Source of the DNA: Clostridiales bacterium
Lineage (GTDB): Bacteria; Bacillota; Clostridia; Saccharofermentanales; Saccharofermentanaceae
Length of the DNA: 61,287 nucleotides
Assembly (NCBI GenBank): GCA_017428155.1
Contig: JAFRRJ010000009.1
Coordinates: forward strand, 1-61,287
Direction: 5' to 3'
Shown: positions 38,458-46,628 of the stretch, one piece after another
How the letters are laid out: every line of letters begins with the position of its first letter
Numbering within the stretch: the stretch's first letter is position 1
The notes under the pieces: generated by a model
The model's database searches: none
Told to the model about the DNA's origin: nothing
What the model saw: only the letters and a program-made list of their open reading frames with translations
Position numbers and translations under genes: made by a program

Positions 38458-39681
38458 ATGAGAATAGGCATCTACGGAGGCTCGTTCGATCCCGTTCATG
38501 ACGGTCACATAGCAATGATAGATTCCGCGTTGAAGAGCGGATTCATTGACCTTGTGATCGTTGTACCTTCTGTCAGGAATAACTTCAAACTCTATGCAAA
38601 TAAGCTTCCGCCACCGTACCGTTACTACATGGTCAAGGAGACCATAGAAGGCCTTGGCATCAGGGACTGCTATGTAAGCGATATAGAATACGGCATTGAA
38701 GGCGTAAGTTATACCGCAGTTGTTCTGGGGAAACTCACTTCGGATGAATACATAAGAGATTTTCTTACCGCAAACGGTATTAAGCGCAAGAAGGCTGAGG
38801 AAAGCCATGAGTTTTTCTGGATCATGGGTTCTGATACGCTGGGCACTTTTGAGAGCTGGTATAACCCCGGAGAGATCCTTAATCATGCATCGCTTCTGGC
38901 CGCGGTAAGGCCCGGAGATAATACCGATGTCGATAAAGCAGCGGATTCGATAAGGAAGAATCTCGGAGGCAGAGTCGAGATATTCAGGCTCAACGGCTTT
39001 GACTGTTCATCTTCAGGGATAACTACATCCGGTGACTTTTCGATGGTACCGGAGCCTGCAAGGAAATTCATTGCAAAGCATGCGCTCTATACCGGAAACA
39101 CAGAGCTTGAGGGTGTGTCGGAGGAAGCCAGGATAAAGTTTTTCGAGAGCTCCGTATGGATGTACGGATATCTGGGCGAGAAGAGGCTTTTGCACACTCT
39201 TAATGTCGGCTATCTGTCTGCACATATGGCTGAGCTTTTCGGCAGCGACAAGGATAAGGCATTGATTGCGGGTGCTTTGCATGACTGTGCGAAAGAGCTT
39301 CCGATGGAGCAGCAGCAGGAGCTCGCAAAGAAGTATTGCGGAGACCTGTTTACCGAGAAGAAGCTCCTTCATTCACCGGCCGGTGCTACATTTGCCAAAG
39401 AGGAATTCGGAATAGAGGATAAAGAAATCCTGGATGCCATATGCTATCACACGACGGGAAGGGGTGACATGACCCTTCTCGAGAAGATCGTTTATCTGGC
39501 TGATAAGATCGAACCTTCGAGAGACTACATGGATCTTGCACCGATCAGGGCAGCGGCGGAGAAAGATCTCGATAAAGCAGTGAGACTTACCGCACAGGCA
39601 ATTAATAACAAGTTCGTTTCGCAGGGCAGGGATATCCACCGTGCTACGCTCAGCATGATGCGTGATTTGGGAATGGAATAA
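38458..39681 (+). CDS. nadD: Fused nicotinate-nucleotide adenylyltransferase and YqeK HD hydrolase
   Basis: A 407-residue two-domain protein. Residues ~1-215 are NadD (IGIYGGSFDPVHDGHIAM with the nucleotidyltransferase HxGH motif; SSSGITTSGDFS near the end), making NaAD from NaMN. Residues ~225-405 are a YqeK-type HD domain (HTLNVGYLSAHMAELF, GALHDCAKELP, ICYHTTGRGDM), in family terms a symmetrical Ap4A hydrolase. In many Firmicutes these are adjacent separate genes followed by rsfS; here they are one gene. rsfS follows after 50 bp. Confidence 0.93.
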   Translation: MRIGIYGGSFDPVHDGHIAMIDSALKSGFIDLVIVVPSVRNNFKLYANKLPPPYRYYMVKETIEGLGIRDCYVSDIEYGIEGVSYTAVVLGKLTSDEYIRDFLTANGIKRKKAEESHEFFWIMGSDTLGTFESWYNPGEILNHASLLAAVRPGDNTDVDKAADSIRKNLGGRVEIFRLNGFDCSSSGITTSGDFSMVPEPARKFIAKHALYTGNTELEGVSEEARIKFFESSVWMYGYLGEKRLLHTLNVGYLSAHMAELFGSDKDKALIAGALHDCAKELPMEQQQELAKKYCGDLFTEKKLLHSPAGATFAKEEFGIEDKEILDAICYHTTGRGDMTLLEKIVYLADKIEPSRDYMDLAPIRAAAEKDLDKAVRLTAQAINNKFVSQGRDIHRATLSMMRDLGME

Positions 39682-39731
39682 GCCCCCGGTTATGTTAGAA
39701 TCAAAGCATTAAAGAAACCAAGGAGATGTTT

Positions 39732-40076
39732 ATGGAAAGTAAAGAATTAGCCGCAAAAATCGCTGAGATACTTGATTCCAAGAAGGGTATCGATATTGAG
39801 ACAGTTGATCTGACCGGAAAGACCGTCCTTGCAGATTATTTTGTCCTGGCAAGCGGTAATTCCACTACACAGATCAGAGCTCTTGCAGATGAGGTGGAGT
39901 ATGTCTTAAAGAAGGACTTTGATATCGTTCCCGATCACATCGAGGGACGTGCCGGTGACAAGTGGATCCTTCTCGATTACAAGGACGTTGTTGTCCATGT
40001 CATGGGCAGGGAAGAAAGAGAGAACTACAGCATCGAGAAGTTCTGGGAGACCAAGCGCAGAGAAGGCGAAGAGTAA
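39732..40076 (+). CDS. rsfS: Ribosome silencing factor RsfS
   Basis: A ~114-residue protein that binds uL14 and blocks subunit joining under starvation. The conserved core is KTVLADYFVLASGNSTTQIRALADEVEY and the C-terminal WILLDYKDVVVHVM. ATG 39732 was chosen because AAGGAG ends directly before the ATG at 39726, leaving no spacer. The position after nadD-yqeK is the usual one. A terminator follows. Confidence 0.94.
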   Translation: MESKELAAKIAEILDSKKGIDIETVDLTGKTVLADYFVLASGNSTTQIRALADEVEYVLKKDFDIVPDHIEGRAGDKWILLDYKDVVVHVMGREERENYSIEKFWETKRREGEE

Positions 40077-40107
40077 CTGGTATATTATTTTAAAATAATG
40101 TCAGGAG

Positions 40108-40135
40108 CCGGCAGGGAAATATCCTTGCCGGTTTT
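40108..40135 (+). terminator. rsfS terminator
   Basis: A 10-bp stem CCGGCAGGGA/TCCTTGCCGG (one G-U) with loop AATA, then TTTTG. The T run merges into the TTGTCG boxes of the comEA promoter. A 16-bp palindrome ATTATTTTAAAATAAT lies just upstream (40084-40099). Confidence 0.8.
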
Positions 40136-40179
40136 GTCGTATTTTGTCGGTAAAATACGACAAACAACGGTGATATGCT
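40134..40179 (+). promoter_or_regulatory. comEA promoter with tandem TTGTCG boxes and 12-bp inverted repeat
   Basis: TTGTCG occurs at 40134-40139 and 40144-40149 (10-bp period), and the reverse CGACAA at 40158-40163. The outer copies form a 12-bp perfect inverted repeat TTGTCGTATTTT/AAAATACGACAA. One base after the second box comes a possible -35 TAAAAT (40151-40156), 17 bp, and a -10 TATGCT (40174-40179), 6 nt before ATG 40186. The box/-35/-10 register equals that of the Tad operon promoter. Confidence 0.55.
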
Positions 40180-40185
40180 TTGCTT

Positions 40186-40920
40186 ATGGCAAAGAAAAGC
40201 ACAGCTTCAAAATTTAAGACACTGATATATCCTTTGGCATTCATACTGATCGTTATACTGAGTGCCCTGTATAAGTTTGTGTTCAAAGGCAACGGGGATT
40301 TGAGGCTGAAGGCATATAAGAGCGGTAAGACAGCTTCTGTTATTGAGACTTGTGATGTGCCGGTGATCACGGCAGATTCTTCAGAATCTCCTTCTGCTGA
40401 GAATGAAGCTCCTTCATCTTCTGAGACTGTCCATCTGATAAGCATATATATCTGCGGAGAGGTAAAAGAGCCGGGTATCTACGAAGTGCCCAAAGGTGTA
40501 CTGCTGAATGACATTATCGAAGACGCCGGCGGGCTTACGGAAAATGCCTCGGTTAACAACATCAATTTTGTTTACCGTGTGGAATGTAACATGTCGGTCT
40601 ACATACCGTCGGAAGATGAGATAACAAAGGGCATTGGCGGCGGAGACATAATAAGAAAGGATGGAGTCTATGTTTGGGGCGTTGAATCCGGCGGAGCTGG
40701 CGGACAGGCCGGCAGCGGGCAGCAGGACAGGCTTATGGTCAATATCAATACAGCGACTGTAGATGAGCTTAAGAGCCTTCCCGGAATAGGAGAGGTGACA
40801 GCACAGGCAATAGAGGAATACAGAAGGACCAACCCGTTTAAGACTGTTGAAGACATAAAGAACGTTACCGGAATCGGAGATTCCAAGTACAACAGGATAA
40901 AGGACCATATATGTGTCTGA
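40186..40920 (+). CDS. comEA: ComEA-type DNA-binding competence protein
   Basis: A ~244-residue membrane-anchored DNA receptor. One N-terminal transmembrane helix (about 12-30) is followed by a polar linker, an SLBB domain (ISIYICGEVKEPGIYEVPKG, about 85-150), and a C-terminal double helix-hairpin-helix (VNINTATVDELKSLPGIGEV, then IKNVTGIGDSKY). Such proteins bind incoming DNA outside the membrane. comEC is not next to it. ATG 40186 is preferred to a TTG 6 nt earlier; no ribosome site is evident and the -10 is close, so the mRNA may be leaderless. Confidence 0.9.
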   Translation: MAKKSTASKFKTLIYPLAFILIVILSALYKFVFKGNGDLRLKAYKSGKTASVIETCDVPVITADSSESPSAENEAPSSSETVHLISIYICGEVKEPGIYEVPKGVLLNDIIEDAGGLTENASVNNINFVYRVECNMSVYIPSEDEITKGIGGGDIIRKDGVYVWGVESGGAGGQAGSGQQDRLMVNINTATVDELKSLPGIGEVTAQAIEEYRRTNPFKTVEDIKNVTGIGDSKYNRIKDHICV

Positions 40921-40923
40921 TTA

Positions 40924-41916
40924 TCAGGTGTAGCCGTAAAGTCCTCTGACGCTTACTTCACCGCTTCTGAGGTCCTCGGTGGAACCGTCATCGAACCGTA
41001 CATTTAAAGTGAAGTCATCGTTGATCTCAACAGCCGTGCCCGGACGTCCGGTGCTGTTCTCGGCAAGTCTCGGATAAGCCACTATCCTGCTTCCGGCTGT
41101 AATATTGCTCTTGCGGTAACGGTTAAGATAATAAGGATCATCCGGCCATCTGTACAGGATATCATTCAGTGACCTGATCAGTTCTGCGGCAAGTTTTGAA
41201 CGGTCAAAGGTCTTCTGACCGTTTTCGAGTGATATGGAAGTGGCGATCTGTGACAGTTCCTCCGGGAATGATGACTCGTTGACGTTAATACCGATGCCGA
41301 TAATGCAGTTATCGATCATTCCGCTCTCGCCTTCGACTGTAGCCTCTGTAAGGATACCGCAGATCTTTTTCCTGTTCAGCACTATATCATTTACCCATTT
41401 GATCTTTGTATCGATCCCGTAGGCATTATATATTGCATCGCAGACTGCGACAGCTGTCCAGCTTGTAAGATCCGCTATTCTGTTAAGGCCTGAATCAGGC
41501 TTGAAGAGGAAGGATAAGTAGATCCCTACGCCCGACGGAGAAGAAAAACTCCTGCCGAGCCTGCCTTTTCCGCCAGTCTGATGGTCAGCGATAACAACAG
41601 TTCCCGAAGGCGCACCTTTACCGGCCATCTCCTTAAGGACGTTATTGGTGGAGTCCACCGAATCGAAAACATAAAGATCAGCTGACAGTTTATCAGGCAG
41701 AAATACAGACACAGAACCCTTTGTGAGCACGTCAGGGCTGTTTACGAGAAGATAGCCTCTGTTGGTTGAGGAAGTGATCTCATAACCTTCATCCCGCAAT
41801 GCTTTTACAGCCGAATTAACAGCTGCTCTGGTAACACCCAGCTTGCGGCTTATAGTCTCTCCCGAGATATAACCGTCCTCCAGGTATAATATTTTCAGAA
41901 CTTCGTCTTTAAGCAT
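40924..41916 (-). CDS. birA: Biotin-[acetyl-CoA-carboxylase] ligase / biotin repressor
   Basis: A 330-residue bifunctional BirA. The N-terminal winged helix (about 1-65; YISGETISRKLGVTRAAVNSAVKAL) binds DNA. The ligase core has DSTNNVLKEMA, the biotin/ATP loop GGKGRLGRSFSSPSGVGIYLS (read in two parts), and KWVNDIVLNRKKICGIL. The C-terminal SH3-like domain contains EINDDFTLNVRFDDGS. It attaches biotin to carboxylase carriers and can act as repressor. Convergent with comEA (3 bp apart). Confidence 0.95.
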   Translation of the reverse strand: MLKDEVLKILYLEDGYISGETISRKLGVTRAAVNSAVKALRDEGYEITSSTNRGYLLVNSPDVLTKGSVSVFLPDKLSADLYVFDSVDSTNNVLKEMAGKGAPSGTVVIADHQTGGKGRLGRSFSSPSGVGIYLSFLFKPDSGLNRIADLTSWTAVAVCDAIYNAYGIDTKIKWVNDIVLNRKKICGILTEATVEGESGMIDNCIIGIGINVNESSFPEELSQIATSISLENGQKTFDRSKLAAELIRSLNDILYRWPDDPYYLNRYRKSNITAGSRIVAYPRLAENSTGRPGTAVEINDDFTLNVRFDDGSTEDLRSGEVSVRGLYGYT

Positions 41917-42053
41917 CCGGCATCCTTTCTGTCATAAATATCGCTTAAATTTGACATTGCTTATATATATTTAGGAAAAATAATAACACTTAAAGTCGAA
42001 TCTGCGGTAAAATATTATCGGTATAGTGCTTAAATTTTGCGTTTAGGGTGAAC

Positions 42054-43811
42054 ATGGGTATATATTCGATCATATTGGCAGTAGTTATGCTGCTAAGCAT
42101 GCTATCTACTTTTGCGCTCGTTCTTTTCTCGAGACGAGGCGCCAATACACTTGAGATTCTTATCTCCGTTTGTATCACGATAAGCAATGCGGGATACTTT
42201 ATCCTCTCCTGTTCGCGCAATGTTGAAGAAGCCATTATTGCCAATGCCTTAGGTTATGTAGGAGGGATCTTTCTGCCTCTGCTTGTCGTATATATCCTTA
42301 TCGACTACTCCGATTCCAAGGTTCCTACATGGTTCTCGGTTGTTATCCTTCTGATGAATTTAGCGGTTTTTGTTTCAGCTCTGCTTGCTGACAGGAGCCA
42401 GCTGTTTTATTCGTCGATTACATTTATTCCGGGTGATCCTTCTGTAATGATCAAGGAACCGGGTTCTCTTTACTACATCAGATACATTATCCTTGCCGTT
42501 GAAGTCGGTCTTGCTGCTTTCTTTACGATCCTTACCTATCTCGGCAGGAGAAATGCCTCCTTCAGGATCATGATGATCTATGCAGGGTCCCTTCTTGGAG
42601 CGATTCTGGTCTATCTTGCAAAGCGCATCTTCGATCTCAAGTACGATCTTCTGCCGTTTTTCTATTTTATCTGCACATGTGTCCTTGACTATGTAGTCAC
42701 AAGATCGACTATCTATAATGTTAATCTGAGTGTCCAGGAGAAGATAAATGAGCTCAGTACATACGGTTATCTCGTATTTGACAGGAAGTTCAGATATGTC
42801 GGATCCAATGCAGTATCCGCCAAATTCTTCCCCGAGATCGCGAATGCAAGGATCGACTCTAAGATAATCGCAAAAGACTATGCACTTAAGGATCTTCTCA
42901 AGTGGATCACAAAAAGTGCCACAGAAGCAGCTGACGCTAAGCAGACGCAGGGTAAGTACAAGAAGGCAATCGTGATAAATGACAGAAGCCCCAGTGAGAG
43001 ACGGCATCTTGAATGTGAGATGAGCTTTATCCACTTCGGATTCGAGAACCACGTCTCAGGTTATCTTGTTGAGATCATTGACGATACCGAGCAGCATAAC
43101 ATGATCGAGTCTATGAGCTTCAAGGGTGAATCCCTTAAGCGTGAGGTTGAGCGTCAGACCAAGAGAGCCAAATCGATGCAAATGTCAACTATTCTCGGCA
43201 TGGCGGCAATGATCGAATCACGTGACAACTCCACCGGCGGTCACATCAACAGAACATCTGCCTGCGTAGCTCTGTTCGTTGAGCATCTCCGTAAACTCGA
43301 TGACTACAACATGAGCGAGAATTACTGGGATTCGGTAATCAACGCCGCGCCTCTCCATGACCTCGGTAAGATAGCGGTTGACGACGCAATCTTAAGAAAA
43401 CCTTCCGGTCTTACTGACGAAGAGTACGAGAAGATGAAGGTACACGCAGCCTACGGCGCCAAGATCATGAGCAAGGTCCTTGAAGATGTAGACGACAAGG
43501 AATTCGTTTCCGTCGCTACCAATGTTGCCCATTATCACCATGAGAAATATAACGGCACCGGTTATCCCGACAACTTAAGAGGAGAGAATATTCCTTTTGA
43601 GGCTAGGATAATGGCGTTGGCGGATGTTTTCGATGCTCTGGCAAGCAGACGTTATTACAAGGAACCTATGTCATATGACGAGGCTTTCGAGATCATCAGA
43701 CAGGAACTCGGACATCACTTCGATCCTCATCTCGGGCGTATCTTTATCTCTTTGAAGCCTGAGATAATAAGCCTCTATGAATCTTTCAAGAATACTGATT
43801 ACGCAAGGTAA
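42054..43811 (+). CDS. Membrane-bound 7TM-PAS-HD-GYP signalling protein
   Basis: A ~585-residue protein with seven predicted N-terminal membrane helices (histidine-kinase 7TM type, about 1-215), a PAS-like region (about 225-340, LSTYGYLVFDRKFRYVGSN), a short coiled coil, and an HD-GYP domain (about 375-575): HDLGKIAVDDAILRKP, HYHHEKYNGTGYPDNL, and ALADVFDALASRR. HD-GYP domains hydrolyse cyclic di-GMP, so a c-di-GMP phosphodiesterase role controlled by a membrane signal is likely. ATG 42054 is used; GTG 42048 lies inside the ribosome site TAGGGTGA. Confidence 0.9.
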   Translation: MGIYSIILAVVMLLSMLSTFALVLFSRRGANTLEILISVCITISNAGYFILSCSRNVEEAIIANALGYVGGIFLPLLVVYILIDYSDSKVPTWFSVVILLMNLAVFVSALLADRSQLFYSSITFIPGDPSVMIKEPGSLYYIRYIILAVEVGLAAFFTILTYLGRRNASFRIMMIYAGSLLGAILVYLAKRIFDLKYDLLPFFYFICTCVLDYVVTRSTIYNVNLSVQEKINELSTYGYLVFDRKFRYVGSNAVSAKFFPEIANARIDSKIIAKDYALKDLLKWITKSATEAADAKQTQGKYKKAIVINDRSPSERRHLECEMSFIHFGFENHVSGYLVEIIDDTEQHNMIESMSFKGESLKREVERQTKRAKSMQMSTILGMAAMIESRDNSTGGHINRTSACVALFVEHLRKLDDYNMSENYWDSVINAAPLHDLGKIAVDDAILRKPSGLTDEEYEKMKVHAAYGAKIMSKVLEDVDDKEFVSVATNVAHYHHEKYNGTGYPDNLRGENIPFEARIMALADVFDALASRRYYKEPMSYDEAFEIIRQELGHHFDPHLGRIFISLKPEIISLYESFKNTDYAR

Positions 43812-43823
43812 TTGATTAACGGG

Positions 43824-43849
43824 AACAGTGCAGAAATGTGCTGTTTTTT
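43824..43849 (+). terminator. Terminator of the HD-GYP gene
   Basis: Stem AACAGTGCA/TGTGCTGTT (two G-U pairs) with loop GAAA, followed by TTTT. It lies between convergent genes. Confidence 0.65.
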
Positions 43850-43874
43850 ATTGTCTGATACCAGGCCGGGAAAT

Positions 43875-45230
43875 TTACATTTCGTCGTTGATTATGTTCC
43901 TGACCCACTTGTATTTTCTGTAGTGAATGAAAACAGCAGGAAGCTTAACGATCTCATCGAGGTTAAGCAGGAAATAGACTACCATTACAGGCCATTGAAG
44001 GACGGTGGATGTTATGTAGCCCACCGGGACTATAAATGCCCACATGGTTAATGTGTCGCATATAAAGCCGAACTTCGTATCTCCGCCCGCGGAGAATATA
44101 CCTCCGATGAGCGTTGAGTTGATAGACCTTCCGAGTATGTAATAACTGCACATCATGAGCATAATGAACAGATAGTGTTCAGCCAGATCGGTGAGATGTA
44201 CGAAGTAGAGGATCACAGGTGCAGACGCGGCAGCGATTAGTCCTAAGATGATCCCTGAGATTATCGTGATCTTCAATAGCTTGTCACCATATAATTTGGC
44301 TGTGTCATATCTGCCGGCACCAAGTTCGTTGCCGATAACGATAACGCTTCCGCCGGCAATGGCAAAGCAGAGGCATGATACAAGATCTTTTACGATTGAT
44401 GCGATACTGTTGGCGGTTGCTGCATCGGTGCCGCGATGCCCCATAAAGACAGTGATCATTGTAAAGCCGAAGCCCCAGAGCAGCTGATTCAGGAAATAGG
44501 GAAAAGTGTACTTCGAGAATCTTTTGCGAAGATCCGGATCGACATGAAATACATTCTTTATTCTCAGCCTGAATTTGGTAAGTTTGAATATAAAGATCAG
44601 GCAGATTATAAAGCCCGTGAAATTGGATATTGAAGTGGCAAGTGCCGCTCCCGCCTCGCCCATCGCGGGAACTCCTAAAAGTCCGAATATGAATACCGCA
44701 TTAAGGAATATATTAAGGAACACCATAACAACGCTCGCTATAGTGCATTGCTTAACGTATCCTACATTCTTAAGAAGTGTCTCAAAAATATAAGCAAGTG
44801 TCATGAAGACATAAGAGAAAGACGCAAGTCTCAGATACGGGACACCGTTCTCTATAAGCAAAGGCTCATTCGTATATACTCTCATAACGCCTTCGGGAAT
44901 GAACATCGAGCATCCGAAGAAGACGATCATTACAGGGAGAGATAACGCGAACATATAGCCGAATACTTTCTCGATAGATGCGGTATCGCCCTTGCCCCAG
45001 TACTGCGCTGCAAGCATGGATCCGCCTGCTGTTATAGACATCGAGAACAAAGTAAGAACAAGTACGACCTGTGCAGCTAAATTTACAGCCGCCATTGACT
45101 CCTGGGACCGGAAGAGCAGCATGATAGCATCAGATACCGGAACCAGCGCAAACACAAAGTGCTGCAGGGTCATGGGCAGTATCAGCGATATCAGTTTCTT
45201 TCTAAATGATGTGTCTTTCTCGTTGAGCAT
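43875..45230 (-). CDS. MATE-family efflux transporter
   Basis: A 451-residue protein with twelve predicted membrane helices in two similar halves, as in the MATE (multidrug and toxin extrusion, NorM/DinF) family: ISLILPMTLQHFVFALVPVSDAIML at the start of half 1 (read in parts), the AAQYWGKGD loop, and NELGAGRYDTAKLYGDK in half 2. It exports unknown cations or drugs with Na+ or H+. It is the last gene of a minus-strand envelope block, 83 bp after the CDP-glycerol transferase. No clear ribosome site. Confidence 0.93.
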   Translation of the reverse strand: MLNEKDTSFRKKLISLILPMTLQHFVFALVPVSDAIMLLFRSQESMAAVNLAAQVVLVLTLFSMSITAGGSMLAAQYWGKGDTASIEKVFGYMFALSLPVMIVFFGCSMFIPEGVMRVYTNEPLLIENGVPYLRLASFSYVFMTLAYIFETLLKNVGYVKQCTIASVVMVFLNIFLNAVFIFGLLGVPAMGEAGAALATSISNFTGFIICLIFIFKLTKFRLRIKNVFHVDPDLRKRFSKYTFPYFLNQLLWGFGFTMITVFMGHRGTDAATANSIASIVKDLVSCLCFAIAGGSVIVIGNELGAGRYDTAKLYGDKLLKITIISGIILGLIAAASAPVILYFVHLTDLAEHYLFIMLMMCSYYILGRSINSTLIGGIFSAGGDTKFGFICDTLTMWAFIVPVGYITSTVLQWPVMVVYFLLNLDEIVKLPAVFIHYRKYKWVRNIINDEM

Positions 45231-45313
45231 GTGAAGATTCTATCAGAGAAAAGCCGAAAATAAAGGATTTCACGGTTTTTCGCCAGAATCAATAAGAAAA
45301 AACAAGACAATGA

Positions 45314-46615
45314 TTAAATCCTATTTGAACGGGATAAACGTTTTTTTGTTTTAGACTCCTGTTTGGATTCCTGCTTAATAATCTCATCGTATTTGGCGAG
45401 GAGATAGTCAGAGACCTTTTCTGCTCCCTGTCCCTGATTGCACCAGGTCTGTTCTCTGGCAAGGTCTCTTCCTTTGCTGAGCTCATCAGCATATGAGCCT
45501 TCAAGATATTCTTTGATCAGGTTTCCGATATCAGATATGTTTTCCTTGCTTAAGCGTTTACCGATGTGAGGGAGGATATCGTAAGTCCAAAGCTCTTTGC
45601 TGTCCCATGAGCAGTCGTATTCCGATCTGTCGAAAACAGGATCGGTATAGATCAGAGGCTTATTGAACACGAGGGAGAAATCAAAGAGCACACCGGAGAA
45701 ATCGGATATCAGGATATCTGCTCCGCTAAGCACATTGAAGTTGTCAGGATCCTTGTTCCAGCTGAGTTTACTGCTCTCGGGGAACTTATTCATAAGCTCA
45801 TCCATCAGAGGCTTTTCTGAGATAAAAGACTGCGGATGAGGTCGGATTATTATCTTATGGCCTGTTTTGATCAGCTGCTCTATAAATTCAGCGCCGTATA
45901 CCGTCAGGATTCCATTAGTGCCCCAGGATGGAGCAAGGAGTATTACGGGCTCGCTTTTTCCTTCTTTTGGTGAAGATGCCTCAAGGCGTTCCCTCATCTT
46001 GTCCATGTAGGGAATGCCTGCAAGCTTTAAATCCTTTGGCGGAATGCCGCGGGCTTCTTCAAGTCGTCTTATCTGATCGATCTGATACTGACCTGACAGA
46101 AGGATAGCATCGTAAAAGTCCAGACCGAACATCTTATAGAGCGTGATGTCATTTGCTGCGTGAGGAATATGCACATACCAGCTTGCAGTCTTTGAACGCT
46201 TCCACTGGAAAACATCAAGACTCGGTGTAGTGGAAAGAACGACCTTTGCCTTGATGAGATTCATTCTGGAGATAGCCTTGTTGCCTTCACCGATGAATAC
46301 GGCATGCACATATTTATAGCCGGCATTCAGCGCAGGGTCATCAGGGCTTGCGGTAAGATACCAGATATCCTTTTGTCTTTTCTCGAATTCATCGCATACA
46401 GGACGGAATACTGACCAGTAACGTTTGCCTTCGGAGAAGATACAGATCGGGAACATATCCTTGTCATCCGTCTTTCCTCTTCCGCCTGACATGAAGAACT
46501 TGAACCTGATAAGTAATGCTCTTGCGGCAAAGACAAGAACACCGGTAATTCCGATGATGATCGAGAAAAGCATGCTCCCCGTTCCGGGATCGATGTATAG
46601 CATTTTGGTGATCAT
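45314..46615 (-). CDS. CDP-glycerol:glycerophosphate glycerophosphotransferase (TagB/TagF-like)
   Basis: A 433-residue protein. The N-terminal membrane segment starts with YIDPGTGSMLFSIIIGI, a motif seen on many envelope-glycan enzymes. The catalytic part resembles TagB/TagF: HIPHAANDITLYK, LAGIPYMDKM, APSWGTNGIL, IIRPHPQSF, and DILISDFSGVLFDFSLVFNKPLIY (the DFSG motif, read in parts). It would add glycerol phosphate from CDP-glycerol to a lipid-linked or glycan acceptor. It follows the sulfatase-like gene after 13 bp, so both probably act in one polyglycerol-phosphate pathway. Confidence 0.88.
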   Translation of the reverse strand: MITKMLYIDPGTGSMLFSIIIGITGVLVFAARALLIRFKFFMSGGRGKTDDKDMFPICIFSEGKRYWSVFRPVCDEFEKRQKDIWYLTASPDDPALNAGYKYVHAVFIGEGNKAISRMNLIKAKVVLSTTPSLDVFQWKRSKTASWYVHIPHAANDITLYKMFGLDFYDAILLSGQYQIDQIRRLEEARGIPPKDLKLAGIPYMDKMRERLEASSPKEGKSEPVILLAPSWGTNGILTVYGAEFIEQLIKTGHKIIIRPHPQSFISEKPLMDELMNKFPESSKLSWNKDPDNFNVLSGADILISDFSGVLFDFSLVFNKPLIYTDPVFDRSEYDCSWDSKELWTYDILPHIGKRLSKENISDIGNLIKEYLEGSYADELSKGRDLAREQTWCNQGQGAEKVSDYLLAKYDEIIKQESKQESKTKKRLSRSNRI

Positions 46616-46628
46616 TTATGGCACTTCC

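Noticed and set aside
42375..43052. A 225-residue minus-strand open frame
   Set aside because: It lies wholly antisense to the 7TM-PAS-HD-GYP gene, whose domains are clear.
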